A stretch of DNA of 64,000 nt from Strongylocentrotus droebachiensis (GCA_035222895.1 JAVYIG010001041.1:62001-126000), one strand, 5' to 3'. Counted from the stretch's first letter, positions 46,001 to 57,029 are shown. Numbers and translations: made by a program. Notes: a model not told the origin generated them from the letters alone.

Positions 46001-48359
46001 GCCACGTGGATTTTTGTTGTATTCTCTTCGGATTAAATTCAGATTCGAAAATTTTCCACATCCATTTTTTCTGACATTAAGCTGAATTTGTGTTTTCCTT
46101 CATGGAAATTTGTGTTTGTCTCGTATTTTGACTTTTGTTAGTTTAACATTTTATTGACAACAAGAAAGAGGTAATTGCTCATAAAATATTTTTTCTAAGA
46201 AATATATATCACGACGGTAGGCGTTTTATTATCATATCGTTTCGGCATTATCATCATTATCATCAGCATCATCATGAGAAGTAGCAGTACCAGGGGTAAC
46301 ATGAGTGGTAGTAGTAGCGGTAGTAATTATAATGGTGATTTTAACTAAGTATTTTACATGTTTCTAATTTATTTTTATTCTAGGAGGTCGTAACTCGGCT
46401 GTTACTTCAGCAGTATGTTCTGTGGTCGTCCTGATCGTTATCATCATGGTTATAATAGCTATATTTGCATATATGCGCAGGAGGTACGTATTTGGTTTAG
46501 CATTTTCAGGAGAGTGCCAACTCAAGTCCAACATTGTAATCAGATTATTAGGTCAACTATTTCAAGTCTTAGAGAACTGAACTAAAATAGACTTGTATTC
46601 TACCTAGGTACAACCCAATAAGACTTCTTTAAAACATATGTAACTGTATGAACTTCTCTAATCATCATGAATATAATTTGTATGATAATATCATAACAAT
46701 GACTGGAATGTTTAACCATGAATGAATCGTGTTCATAACATACATGTATGTCATTAGAGAAGGAACACAATTCTTGCAATATCAAACTAAAAAGAAATGG
46801 CATATATTCCTCACCAAGCTTAATCACGAGGCTCACTGACAGGCCACTAATCGATTTCTTCCTTTAAAAAGATCATGGTAAAATGAATTAGTGCTTTAAA
46901 ACAGAATATTTTGTTGGTTTCCTTATCGGTGGAGAGAAGGGATATCTACATAATGAAAATCAGTCCACGTTCGAACCGTACTCATGAATAGTCAACACAT
47001 GACTTAGAATGTACCATTTCTTCTCACAGATCCCGAGACCCGAAGGTGACTGAGCCAGTTGATCAAGAGGACGACGACCCCAATTTGTACAACAACCCAG
47101 TCTACTGTTCTAAAGATGACGGTCTTCCTATTCCAGATCTTATCATCAGTACGAACTCCCACATCGTCAGTGTATCCCAAGCACGGCATCCGTCAGCTTA
47201 CATGGACAATCAATATGAAGAGTTTGAAGGCGATCGTCACCCTGTCACCAACGCAGATGGTTCTGCGTCACACCATGATGCCCTTAGCAACACCACGTCA
47301 GAAAGTAACACGCTGAACTCAACCCCGTATTATACACTCGAAGATCCATCCAATCAGGGTGAAAACAGTAAGGCCCATGACGAAGGAGAGTATCATACTT
47401 ATGAACAAGCCCAAGGACCACAACCCTCAAAGAAACCCGGTAAAATAAACGAGGGACAAACAGGAACCGATGGCGTGTATCAGGAGTTGAACAATACGCC
47501 ATTATCAATTGATCCATACTCTTCCCTTGCTAGTCCGAACAGCGGTTTGCCCAAGACAGAACTGCGAAATGGTGGCAAACAGGGTCAATCAGATGGTCCT
47601 GCTGTTCTCGATGATGAGGAGGAGTACAATGCGCTTACGTTCAATCAGTCATCAGATATCACGCGGGCGCTGAAGAAAACAACGTCTGGTGCTGAAAATG
47701 TGAACAATGGGTATGGTGTCTTGGACCTGCCAGAACAGAAAGACTCCAACCCTTCTGTCAACTCTCCCCAACTGCACAATGACGATGTGTATAATACCCT
47801 TGATGAGGGTCCAAAAGAGCAACACAACGGAAAGCAACAAGCTCCAGACCAATCTTCCGGATACCAAGCTCTGAAGCTTGGACAATCGAACATTCCAATA
47901 TCTCACCAAGGTCTTAACCTCAAGATGGGATCTACAGATGATGGGTCAACTGGAGGATACCAAAGTCTTTCACCAGGCACCAAAGGTCCAGGACCTAAGG
48001 CAGGATCATACGAAGGGGATCAACCGGGTGATGAATCAGAATACCATAGCTACCAAGACCCGAGTGAAATGAACCAGGATGGATCTGCTCGCACACCTAC
48101 AGAGCTGGATGTCTTCTCAAGTGACAAGTACAATATTCTCAATTCTGGGAAAGAAGTTGGAGATTACCATGTCTACCAAGCGACGGATGAAACTGGTGTG
48201 GATGAAGGGAATTACGAAGATTTAGACGCCAAGATGAGCCGTGAGGATGAATATTCCGAGATAGATCAGAGCCAAAACCACGCACCCGGGACAACAGATA
48301 AGGCCACTTTGGAACCGATATACAGCGATGACGTGTATTCGGAATTTCAGGGAAATTAG
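30951..48359 (+). CDS. Gene 1: MAM-like receptor with multi-YxxL tail (7 exons)
   Basis: The predicted product is a type I membrane protein of 696 residues. Exons: 30951-31017, 35895-35978, 36909-37126, 38146-38233, 45737-45940, 46384-46483, 47030-48359. All introns are GT..AG, phases match at each junction, and the sum (2091) divides by three. Order is signal peptide, a short MAM-like domain starting WACDFKTDTCG, a Ser/Thr/Pro stalk, one membrane helix and a tail of about 443 residues. The tail has eleven YxxL/I motifs and an NPxY. I know of no named protein with this architecture. Lengths of exons 1, 2, 4 and 6 equal those of gene 3, proving common origin. The tyrosine sites suggest SH2-protein recruitment; this is inference. 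Confidence 0.85.
31632..31835 (-). mobile_element. SINE fragment, minus strand
   Basis: It starts with the complement of the (ATT)n tail and 'tatatagcgcacgtatcgacc' and includes 'ggtacccatttaacacctgg', the complement of the SINE body at 25387-25742. The tRNA head is missing. Confidence 0.75.
33660..33740 (-). mobile_element. LINE 3' tail, minus strand
   Basis: The complement reads aaataaaattgaaactgaaa plus actgaaa, a LINE-like 3' end of the same family as the plus-strand tail at 35030-35064. Confidence 0.45.
33800..35064 (+). mobile_element. LINE relic: reverse transcriptase C-terminal fragment and 3' end
   Basis: 33824-34018 encodes FLGTNIDNKLTWKTHINHIS followed by KLISRNTCVIGKL and LRTLYSTLAY. 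This is the thumb-side segment seen in many non-LTR reverse transcriptases. The frame breaks after that and is followed by unrelated inserted sequence. A 3' end with aaactgaaactgaaaactgaa closes the region at 35064. Confidence 0.65.
35895..35978 (+). CDS. Gene 1 exon 2: start of MAM-like domain
   Basis: The 84 bp exon, phase 1-1, follows a strong acceptor (ttccacatgtctgcag). It encodes WACDFKTDTCGLVINEDSWA and onward. The C-D-F..C-G pattern is the usual opening of a MAM domain. It matches gene 3 exon 2 in length and in both cysteines. Confidence 0.85.
36181..36416 (+). mobile_element. LINE 3' UTR relic
   Basis: A non-coding stretch ends in 'tgaataaaatgaattgaatt' and (GAATT)n, with 'aaggccatttggcctt' hairpin upstream, as in CR1/L2-type 3' ends. 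It is in gene 1 intron 2. Confidence 0.55.
36909..37126 (+). CDS. Gene 1 exon 3: core of MAM-like domain
   Basis: The 218 bp exon is phase 1 in and 0 out. It encodes IEAIEDTARFIIPHDYTSGE through SCNGVNDVE, with cysteines at VCKS and YSCNG. It is 66 bp shorter than the matching gene 3 exon, so the domain (about 127 residues) is shorter than a usual MAM. Confidence 0.85.
38146..38233 (+). CDS. Gene 1 exon 4: end of MAM-like domain
   Basis: The exon is 88 bp, phase 0 in and 1 out, acceptor ATTAG, donor GTAAAG. It encodes ITFAANKNHDDTLIRVLDIQ, which aligns codon for codon in length with the gene 3 exon at 57400-57487 and with the closing strand of MAM domains. Confidence 0.8.
39220..40133. mobile_element. 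914 bp foldback MITE with TA target duplication
   Basis: The ends cactgttggtcataatggtgg (39220) and ccaccattatgaccaacagtg (to 40133) are inverted, and the arms remain nearly identical for about 400 bp each, for example gtacgtcgacgccc against ggcgtcgacgtac. The loop is only about 70 bp. TA is present on both sides (39218-39219 and 40134-40135), as in Tc1/mariner-type insertions. No transposase. Confidence 0.9.
42625..42656. repeat. (TG)n microsatellite
   Basis: A tgtgtgtgtg run lies inside the outer transposon. Confidence 0.9.
42763..44508. mobile_element. Middle element: CATGGACC MITE, 7 bp duplication
   Basis: The ends catggacctattacggatg (42763) and the inverted ataggtccatg (to 44508) are flanked by CTGTAAC on both sides (42756-42762 and 44509-44515). 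It is inserted in the outer element and is itself interrupted by the inner element at 42956-43994. A sister copy is at 53600-54291 in opposite orientation. Confidence 0.85.
42956..43994. mobile_element. Inner element: TGCCTCAGTCACACC DNA transposon, TAA duplication
   Basis: The ends tgcctcagtcacacctttgc (42956) and gcaaaggtgtgactgaggca (to 43994) are inverted and flanked by TAA (42953-42955 and 43995-43997). The interior is full of gctgcgtattgctcgc-type short repeats. The 3 bp TAA duplication and ends suit PIF/Harbinger. The sister copy of the middle element at 53600-54291 shows the empty site, which proves the exact insertion. Length 1039 bp, non-autonomous. Confidence 0.9.
45737..45940 (+). 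CDS. Gene 1 exon 5: Ser/Thr/Pro stalk
   Basis: The 204 bp exon, phase 1-1, encodes a Thr/Pro/Asn-rich stalk (NTETPSTQTHTSTNPTDPAT, then TSPGNPITTQPTT) with N-linked sites such as NTE-type none but NPT excluded by Pro. O-glycosylation is likely. Acceptor TTATTAG, donor GTATAA. Confidence 0.8.
46384..46483 (+). CDS. Gene 1 exon 6: transmembrane helix
   Basis: The exon is 100 bp, phase 1 in and 2 out. It encodes SAVCSVVVLIVIIMVIIAIF followed by AYMRRR, a clear membrane helix with a positive stop-transfer end. Confidence 0.92.
47030..48359 (+). CDS. Gene 1 exon 7: cytoplasmic tail with repeated YxxL/I
   Basis: The exon reads from phase 2 (RSRDPKVTEP) to TAG at 48357-48359, about 443 residues, acidic and low in hydrophobics. 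Motifs in order: NLYNNPVY (NPxY), QYEEF, YYTL, YHTY, YQEL, YSSL, YNAL, YGVL, YNTL, YQAL, YQSL, YHSY, YNIL, YHVY, YEDL, YSEI, DDVYSEF. Two pairs have nine residues between the motifs, close to ITAM spacing: YQEL/YSSL (47478-47528) and YEDL/YSEI (48213-48263). There is no kinase, phosphatase or death domain. Confidence 0.9.
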
Positions 48360-49628
48360 GTCAGCCATTAACTAACACCTTTGTATGATATGTAGACTCG
48401 CAGTGATGACAAAGGTCAATGCGTCATTGTTAACACTGTATATGATAAACAAGCAAGTGATACGTTACTACAATAGGTTTCCCTTGTTGAAAAACCAAGC
48501 TTGTACATATAGCACTAAACTAGGAGATTTGAAATGCACACTATATCGTAGACCCTATTTCACGTAAATCATTCAGAACTAGCGATTTACATGAAACAAA
48601 ATATGCCCAGTGCGAGTGTTCCTAAATACTTTCCTATACGTGCGAATATTGTCAGCTAACGTAATATCGAATGTGAAGGTGAAAGCATGTGAGTGAGCGT
48701 GGGTGAGTGTGTGTGTGTATGATTGGATGGGTGTGTGGACAGTTTGTATCAGGGAAAATATGCAGCCTCCTTTTTTTGGGATAAAAATATCAATTCTGAG
48801 AAAAAATATTTAAGTCCAAGGCTTTTAATATGAGTGATCCACTATCCTGTGTTATAATAGCAGACTCGTGTATGCACTCAGTAGCTTGTATCATCATGTA
48901 TCTGGTTCGATCGTATTTGTTTTTAAATTTCCAAGTACCTCGATTACCTTTATTTCAAGGAATTTAATGTACTATGCTGTATATAAATGCAACGACATTC
49001 TCATTGTATATAAGGATTGTAATGATTTCAATTTTTCATTTCTAAGACAATTCACAACAAATATCGTGAGGCGTTGTTCATTCAGTGTTATAATTTCCAA
49101 TACAACACTTTTCCTATTCATCGTTTATTCAACATTATCATAATGGAACCCGGCATGGCACAGTGAATGATCGCATTGGATAAAACCATTTTGCATTTCA
49201 CATTTCACTGTAGGCAGTTTCGTGGGTATGGGCAGGAGCGGCACTGGGAGGGGGTGTTGTCCCTTTAATCTCGTAGCATCCACTGTTAAATTTGAAAATA
49301 GTCTTACCATTTGTTTATTGCCCTTAGCGAACTTGAAAATATGATCATTGTGGGGCCAACGCGAAGAAGAGTGACATCAATATGATACATTATGAACGAA
49401 ATGTTTCCTTTCCTAAGGATCAGCAGCGATACAAATATTAAACTTTATTAAGAAATATAACCGGATTCATATGTGAGTGTATAAATTGTAATTATTGCAG
49501 TGGTAATGTGTACATTCGAAATTAAGTCCTTGAATTTAATTTAAAATTCTGAACGCCAGTCACACATCATAAATCGTTGTAATATTCGTTGTCATGTAAT
49601 AAATAATAACTTTCTATCAGCTACTGAG
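48360..49628. other. Probable 3' UTR of gene 1
   Basis: No frame or repeat of note. A possible polyadenylation signal AATAAA is at 49598-49603, just before a transposon. Only the position supports the UTR assignment. Confidence 0.4.
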
Positions 49629-49630
49629 TA

Positions 49631-50576
49631 CACAGTTAACATTTTTGTGACCAAGTTGATTAGAAGTTTAAACAACCTCGGATTAACGGGTGACCTGATC
49701 TGAGAGTTGTTTAAAATGTTAAGCATCTCGAGTTGTTTAAAGTTTAAACACTTAGTTGATCAACATTTTGAACAACTTGTTTAGAATCACAATTTAACAA
49801 CATGTGTTGTTTAAAGACGGTTGTTTAAAAAGGAGCTGTTGTTCAGTGGGGGTTGTTTACACCAACTAGGTTGTTTAAAGAAAGTTGTTTAAAAAGGAGC
49901 TGTTGTTCGGTGGGGGTTGTTTACAACAAATGGGTTGTATAATGGGGTATAATTTGGGTTTGATACTCTGAATAAGTGCACCACTACTTCTGGGTCTCTA
50001 TATAGGTATATGAAGACTAACAATATGGTAGGGTAATTCTGCAATTCATGAATTAGCGCCAAAACAGTGCCCATTTTGCATGAGCGCGCATGCACGCACG
50101 TATAAACTGCATACATAGGGATGCATGCAAACTCTATGGCAAGGAATTTAGCACACGTTATAACCGAGAGCGCGGTCAGTGCCGCACTACATGACGCGAC
50201 GATTTTAAGTCTACCTATATTCTGACATTTGCGTACAGATACTGACAATTTTAACTGTGAACTAACGCTATAAGTTAAAAACTTCAAATTGGTTAATAGA
50301 AAAGTGATTTCAATTAAGCCATTGAATCCCCAGTCACTTAGAAACGCGCCGGTAGCTTGGTCGGCCATGATGTTAAATAAAGCTTTGAGCCAACGTGCAC
50401 TTTACTGGCACGTGACACATGACGTCATATGTAAACAACACTGTCTAAAGGCTCTCGTATAGTAATTATAGCAGTCCTTAAATTTTAAACAGCGAATGTT
50501 TAACAAAATTACTTTCGTTTCGAGCAACATTGTTTACAATTTGTTCAACTGTTGTTTAAGCAGCGTTTTTACTGTG
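49631..50576. mobile_element. CACAGT-ended DNA element with TA flanks
   Basis: Left end cacagttaacatttttgtg and right end gcgtttttactgtg are inverted, with TA at 49629-49630 and 50577-50578. Inside are many ttgtttaaa words and a 55 bp direct repeat (49805-49860 and 49870-49924, sharing aaaaaggagctgttgttc). The minus-strand frame of 159 codons (50368-49889) lies wholly within and has no known domain. Confidence 0.65.
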
Positions 50577-50578
50577 TA

Positions 50579-51869
50579 TGAATATGAGTATAGTTCTGAT
50601 GTTGAAAGTTCTTCACCTAAAGGAGAATTGTCATAAAACATACAATTTTTTCTATTGACCTTTTACCCATATGTGAAAAGTAACAATCCAATAAAACCAA
50701 CCGCAAGGACAGACCAGATCCTCCCACACCTGAAAATCACATCAGGAACTCTACCTTTGTGTAAAGAAGTATTCATAATCACACAATTTGTATTAAACGG
50801 AATCGTTTTAATATTTGCACATCGCAACAATCAACCGATACGAGACTAAATCAACTCAATAATTTTGCCACGAAAGAACCATGGAACGAGGCTGAGGCCT
50901 AGAATGACGTCATTTCCATATTCTGGTTTAGTTTCACCTCGTTACGTTGAAACCCCTTCTATTGTAAATACAAGTACAACATTTCTTATATTAACAGTCC
51001 ATCTAAAAATCCTCTTAACTGATATATAACAAATATGTGCCTGTGTTTGTTTTGTGTGTGTGTGTGTGTGTGCGTGTGTTCGCATGTGTATATAAAGTAC
51101 GCGTGCGGACGCCGTGTGTGTATATTAAATGGATGAGGAAGCGAGTGTGTGTACATGCATGTTTGTACAATGCATATATTGTGTCATAAAATAAAATCTG
51201 ATTATTATATTTGGGAAATTATGTGGGGATGAGCGAAGGTGTATGTGTCCAATCTCGTTGGTGATGTTAAAATTCTCCTTATTTATATTTTTCTTAACAT
51301 TATTAGTTTTATTATTATCATTATCATCATCATTATTATCAGCATCATCGTCATCATAATCACCATTATCATCAATTTACTATCTCACATCTCAATTCTG
51401 CTGCTAGCAATTCGTTTAGATGCAAATATTGGGTTACTATTTCAAATGAGGAAACTACCTTCAAAATACAAATCGATGAAGGTTAGCTGCAGTCATAACA
51501 TTTCCTGGTGACGTATTTTCCGGTTATAGTAAGTAAACTTCCTTTTAAAAAGTCTGTAATCAAGTGGGAACTATTAAGCAGGATATGATATTCATATCAC
51601 ATGTAAATAACCTGATAGGTTGCAAATATCATATTTAATCTTTGGCTGTTCATGCAAATCTATCTGTTGTTTTTTTTCAGTCAAATTTCAAAATGATGTA
51701 AAATCATTTTTATTTCAAAAAGTGTTTTAGAATAACATTAATAGAAACCTTTGTAAAACTCGATATAATGCAAATGCGAGACCAATGCACAGACCTCGCT
51801 GACTCCCCTTAGTTAAAATTGTATTTGTAACAAATTTAAACCTCTTTTCTCTCTTCCTGTATTGCATCC

Positions 51870-51925
<56 letters not shown>

Positions 51926-51942
51926 TCATCTCTATCCCTCTC

Positions 51943-51993
<51 letters not shown>

Positions 51994-53078
51994 ATCTCTC
52001 TCTATTTATCTCTCGCTATTTCTATTTCCAACATTTTCCAAAGGTATCTCTTTTCTCCCCATCCTTCTCTCCACGTTATGTATCAACATTATATACATTG
52101 TAAGCTTTAATTGTTGCTACTCTAATAAATCGTCCATTAATATTACGTAGGCCTATTTGTTAAAAAAAAACACCTTTGTTGATCATGTTTTATACTGGAT
52201 ATATCTTTAAATAAAAAAACAAATATGTTGTAGATTTGTGACCGGGGGAATGGGATGTGGACGAATTCACTGACCAAACTAAAATATGATACGAAAGGAA
52301 GGATTTGTAGCTCGTTAATGATACAATTTGGTTTCAATTTCAATGTTTTCATTTGAATAGATCCGGAACCTAACACTTGTATCACTCTTGTGTGGCCGAA
52401 AATGCAAAGTGTTTAAACCACAGTCACTCATTCGCGGATATGATTGGTTCAGATATCACTGACTTGAGATGGTCCGTCCCCAATTGTTAACGGGGGAGGG
52501 GGGGGGGGGGGGGAGATATGATATGATATGATTTTAATCAGACAAACTGGTTGTGGAATTTAGAAATGCTGATATGAATTCCTGAACCATGGAACTGATT
52601 AATTCTGTTTTAGAATAATCGATTTTTGATAATTGTCCCAAATGATTCGTTGCCCATACCCCCATCCACCCCACCCTCCCTCCTCTCCCACTTCGTACAT
52701 GTACAATATACACGGCAGGATGAATTCATAATATTTTCTGATCATGCGCGATTGAAGGCGAGGAAAGGCGTGTGTTTCGGATAGTGGAAGCTGTTTGGTC
52801 AAGATAAGCCTATAATTATCCACCTATGAAATTTATCTAATATTTGTTTCCTTGCTTACCGGATTTGGAACGAGAAAGGATCATACTTACCAAAATCCAT
52901 TAACATCATCGCCTCAGAGTCAATATCAGCATTACACCGTGACCGCAACTACGTGCATCAATACGATATCAAAAGTTCCAGTGGAACTATTTTCCTGGAG
53001 AAAGGCATTGACACCGACACATTATTGGAATTGATTTTTAGTTACACTTCCATTTACCTTTTTGATCAAGGAGGCGAA
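50579..53078. other. Intergenic region between genes 1 and 3
   Basis: It contains (GT)n at 51052-51080, ATT/ATC-type simple repeats at about 51295-51370, a long (CT)n then (TA)n pair at 51865-51990, and a G run at 52495-52514. No gene is seen. Confidence 0.5.
51865..51990. repeat. Compound (CT)n-(TA)n microsatellite
   Basis: A (TC)n run of about 25 units is followed by about 20 TA units. The Ser/Leu/Ile frame through it is an artefact. Confidence 0.95.
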
Positions 53079-53145
53079 ATGGAAATTTACTATGCGATCT
53101 TTGTTTCGCTACTCTTATTGTATTTTGCAAAGGCACAGCCTGAAC
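53079..53145 (+). CDS. Gene 3 exon 1: signal peptide
   Basis: ATG opens MEIYYAIFVSLLLLYFAKAQ, with likely cleavage after AKA. Ends in phase 1 at donor C/GTAAGT. 67 bp. Confidence 0.85.
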
Positions 53146-53288
53146 GTAAGTATCGTGAGTGTAGTTCTTAATATCTTTTAAAGATTGGTGTGAAAAGAAT
53201 ATCAGTCTTGTACATACACATCCCTCTTCTCTGTGGCTAGGATAATAATACGATGGGCCGTTTTCGAAATGTAACCTAATTTATAATT

Positions 53289-53504
53289 CAGTGCCTCGAT
53301 ACGAATTATTTCATTCACCTATTAGTATTACGAATAATAGTATTTCAATAGTCATAATGCCGATTGCAAATATTATGTGTTTTCAGTTATGGCAAGCCAT
53401 AATGTTTGTCCTACCTAGCAACAACTAATGTATGCAATTTGAATTTTGACTATAAATATATATTATTCGTAACAGGTGAACGAAATAATTCGTATCGAGG
53501 CGCT
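53289..53504. mobile_element. Small foldback element in gene 3 intron 1
   Basis: gcctcgatacgaattatttc (about 53293-53312) is the reverse complement of gaaataattcgtatcgaggc (about 53482-53501). Inner parts also pair (attacgaataat with attattcgtaa). About 215 bp, non-coding. Confidence 0.75.
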
Positions 53505-53599
53505 TCACAAAGGCATGTGCATAAATCTGGTTATATTACGAAAATGGCATATTGGCATGATTGGGGAAGCAAAAGGGTCATACTATTGATGGGTCCGAG

Positions 53600-54291
53600 C
53601 ATGGACCTATTACAGATGGACATTCATCGTTTTCTTAACGAATTCATTGTGCTTGTCTCCGTCAATGTCGTCACAATAACATTCCGTACATGTTTCTTCA
53701 CTTTGATCTCATGATGGTCACCGCCAAAGAGCCGTGACAGAATCAAGATAGTGATTTAACACATGTTAATGTACATGCGCAGAAGATAATAAATCGATTT
53801 GCAGTTCTGGATAATCGGAAATTGTTGTTCCGTGAACTGTATTTTATTTTGAAAAACATTTTGATATTACCAGATAGAAGTTATATTTGGATTGGTTGTG
53901 ATTTAAAATCCCGTTTCCCCCAATTTCCTCATAATATTCCAGAGTTACAACTCACAGGGCTTATAAAGATCATGGCCTTCTAATTGTTTTATAATGTCAT
54001 GGGTGTGTGCGAAAGTGTGCAAATCAGTAATAATACATTTCATATCACCAAAATCGTCTGCTTTTCAACTTTGCTGCTCCCCATTGGCGATGTCTTTATT
54101 TAAGACACACTCTTACAGAGCACACCATCCAAACAAAACCCAAGAGAGGGAAACTGCTCCTTTGTCAATGACCGAAAATGCTTACGCAGTCGTTGTTAAA
54201 ACAGCTGAATGTTCTCATTAATCAGAAGGCGGTGACTATCATTGGATCAAAGAAAGAATCACGTGTAATGTCCATCCGTAGTAGGTTCATG
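53600..54291. mobile_element. CATGGACC MITE, intact sister copy
   Basis: The element is flanked by GTCCGAG on both sides (53593-53599 and 54292-54298). It is the inverted homologue of 42763-44508 without the inner insertion. At about 54097-54110 it reads the uninterrupted site (complement gctctgtaagagtgtg) that is split in the other copy. 692 bp, no transposase. Confidence 0.88.
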
Positions 54292-54674
54292 GTCCGAGAG
54301 GGATACATTTAAAAGGACATTTGCATGAGCGAATTCTGCATTCGTATTATGAAATACGGATACTCTATTTTGATTCTAGATTATGTTCTCAAAATGAAGC
54401 TTGTTCCTCTTCCACAGAGGCTCATTCAAAAGGGATAGAAAAAGATAAACAACTAAAGGTAACAGAAAGTATAAAATTTCAAGTTTATGATAATATTTAG
54501 ACATTGACGAATAATAAATGAGTGACCAAAATAGTCAGCATTATAAAAGCTTCCTGTTTGGCTCAAGCCTGACCCAATATATTTCAATGGAACTATCAGT
54601 TAGAATAATGCATTTCGACATAGGTGCATGGTACTGGCTGTAATGATAATTACAATTTTGTTTACCCATGGAAG

Positions 54675-54865
54675 CCCCATCAGCATAATCTGTGGTCTCC
54701 CTGATGACCCTGCAATTAATCTTACTCCATCAGTTGCCAGCTACCTACTGAGACCTGGCTGGAGAGTGGCAAATGTCTCTTGCCAAAAGACGTTAGGTTC
54801 GGGTTGAGATTCGAACCATTAACCCTTAGATTGAGAGTCAAGTGACTGAACCCCTTAACCGCAGC
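54675..54865 (-). mobile_element. tRNA-derived SINE, minus strand
   Basis: The complement starts gcggttaaggggttcagtc and includes a B-box-like ggttcgaatctc, then 'ttgccactctccagccagg' of the SINE body. The 3' tail is missing. Confidence 0.7.
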
Positions 54866-54934
54866 ATGTTATGATATAATTTTGTTATGGTCAAGCATTT
54901 TATAATAAAACTCAATTTTTGACTCCAATTACAG

Positions 54935-55018
54935 CGTGGATTTGCAACTTCCAAGATGATGAGTGTGGAATTTCCCAAAGCCCCGCAGACTCTACATATT
55001 GGTTTATTTCAACCAACG
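54935..55018 (+). CDS. Gene 3 exon 2: start of MAM-like domain
   Basis: 84 bp, phase 1-1, acceptor ATTACAG, donor GTAGGG. It encodes WICNFQDDECGISQSPADST and onward; the CNF..CG opening is MAM-like. Confidence 0.85.
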
Positions 55019-56037
55019 GTAGGGAACCTACTGCATATTATATGAATGTATTTGACATATTTATGTTTTGCCTCAATTATTATTTTCAAGTGTTGAAATT
55101 TAATTGTTTGCAATTTCTTTTTGTAAAAATCTTTTTCATTTCAACCACTGACTGCGATGAAATGATAATATATCTTTCCATCAATCTATAAATCACCCTT
55201 AATTAATGATAGACAGCAATTAACTGGCTCAAACAACATTTAATTTAACTGAGTGACAAACTGCAGTACTTCATTAGGTCTTACTTATTGGTAAGTTTTT
55301 TATTTAATGTATTGCCTACAGTAAACGGGTCATTAGTGTATTAAACCTCTGGAAATGTGTGAGATTCACTCAATCATGACGTTTTGATGGGCTATACCAG
55401 GAACTGCAGAGAGCAAAGCCTGTTTTGTATAAGTTGATAATTTCTCAGCTTTTTCACGGCATCCAACATTTGCTGATGCTACCCAGAATAAATAGTTGTC
55501 AAGTGTGGATTTCCCACCCTTTCACATGGTGGCTTTATCTCACTTAAGAGTAACTTATTGTTTTATTTGTGTCGTTCAATAACTGAAAGAAGAGACCATG
55601 AGATATTCTCAGGTATGGAAATACCCTGAAATGTGTTGACATATCTCTTTGGGGAGATTTTTTTTCCAACAACCAACTTTTAATTGTTCTCAACTTGTTG
55701 ATTCCAGCCAGCACAAATACATTTTCTGGTCAAGTCTAAAAATTAGAGTGTATTATATCTTCAGATTTTGGGAAGTTCGTTTAGAAGAAATCATGAGCTG
55801 TTTTCTTGAAAATATTATTTTTTTAATAAATTTTGGGTGACCATTTCCAACCATTTATTTATCTACGCTGATCAAATGAGTGAAAACGGTGTTATCTATT
55901 TGAAGTGAATCAAATTAATTATTTGTTTTTGGTTAAGTTGTAGACCAAATCTCCCCCCCCCCCCCACTCCCCAAAGTAACACAAAGAATGACCAAGTCCG
56001 GGATGTTGATTAACAATTTGCATCTCTCACTTCACAG
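55019..56037. other. Gene 3 intron 2
   Basis: AT-rich, with a C run at about 55952-55966. No exon, RNA gene or clear repeat seen. Confidence 0.5.
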
Positions 56038-56321
56038 ATGGGAACCGTTTCTACATACCAGCTATTAACCAAGCAGGTGGTATATATTACGGTTCTGGAA
56101 CATTTGCCACCTTCTTTCTTCCACCTGCATCGTATCCGAGTTCTGGACTTGGTAAACTGTCCTTCCGTTTCTTCTCCTACACCGTCGATACGCCTCGTTT
56201 GTATGGATATCTTGAAGTCACAACGTGTGAGGGTGGGGATCCAGTCCGAATATTAGCCAACTATGAAACTCACTGGTATTTCAGAGAAATCGAAATCACC
56301 TGCGGATCTATCCCTGTGAAG
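56038..56321 (+). CDS. Gene 3 exon 3: core of MAM-like domain
   Basis: 284 bp, phase 1 in and 0 out. It encodes RFYIPAINQAGGIYYGSGTF, then FLPPASYPSSGLGKLSFRFF, then YLEVTTCEGG and REIEITCGSIPVK. The order of a ligand strand, an aromatic 'LSFRFFSY' strand and 'GYLEV' is the MAM pattern. Confidence 0.88.
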
Positions 56322-56862
56322 GTATGCGTAACGTGATCGCAAGGACTTTCAAGAAACCAACTCAGTGAAAACAGAACCCTATCAGAACGCCTGTAGAAAT
56401 CATGATTAATGAGTAATAAACCTATGAATGAATTCTTTTCACATTTCGAAAGGTGACGCAAAAGGCCTTTGAAATATCCCCAGGTTGATTTTTGGGGAAA
56501 GTCTTTGTGATCGTCCTGATTTTATTCCAGGGAAAAAATACACGTGGGCGTCTTTGACTGCAAACAAAGCATGTGCATGATTGACATGTAAGTATGCAAC
56601 CGGGGGCATGTATTTAAATAATTCCAAGGAAAATAATTATAATCTATGGCAACATTATCGTCTATTGCTTCGTAGGGATATTACAATATCCTCTGTATTA
56701 TCCCTTGTGCAGTACAATAGTGTGCTGTCAATGGTCTTAAACATATACTTAAAAGGCTTATAACGATAGCACTGTAGAGCATTGTATTGCATATCTCTCA
56801 AATAGCTTTGGACATTCAGACAATTTCTTCACTCTTGTCATTGATGTCTATATCATCCTCTC

Positions 56863-56925
56863 AACCAGGCGCGTACGCAGGTGGTGTTTTGCGGGTAGCC
56901 CCCCCCCCCCCCCCCCCTAACGAAA
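56863..56925 (+). repeat. Repeat start 'caggcgcgtacgcagg' plus C run
   Basis: The same opening, ccaggcgcgtacgcag, occurs at 59371. Both are followed by G or C runs, marking a common dispersed repeat. Confidence 0.6.
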
Positions 56926-57029
56926 TATCGGTCGACGCGATTTTCCCATTTCCGGGGGCAAAAAAGAAAAACTATTATTGCTCACTACCTTTCCTTTCTA
57001 CTATTTATAATGTATATTATGCATTTGTG

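Noticed and set aside
49889..50368. 159-codon minus-strand frame
   Set aside because: It lies inside a transposon, has no known domain and no splice or conservation support.
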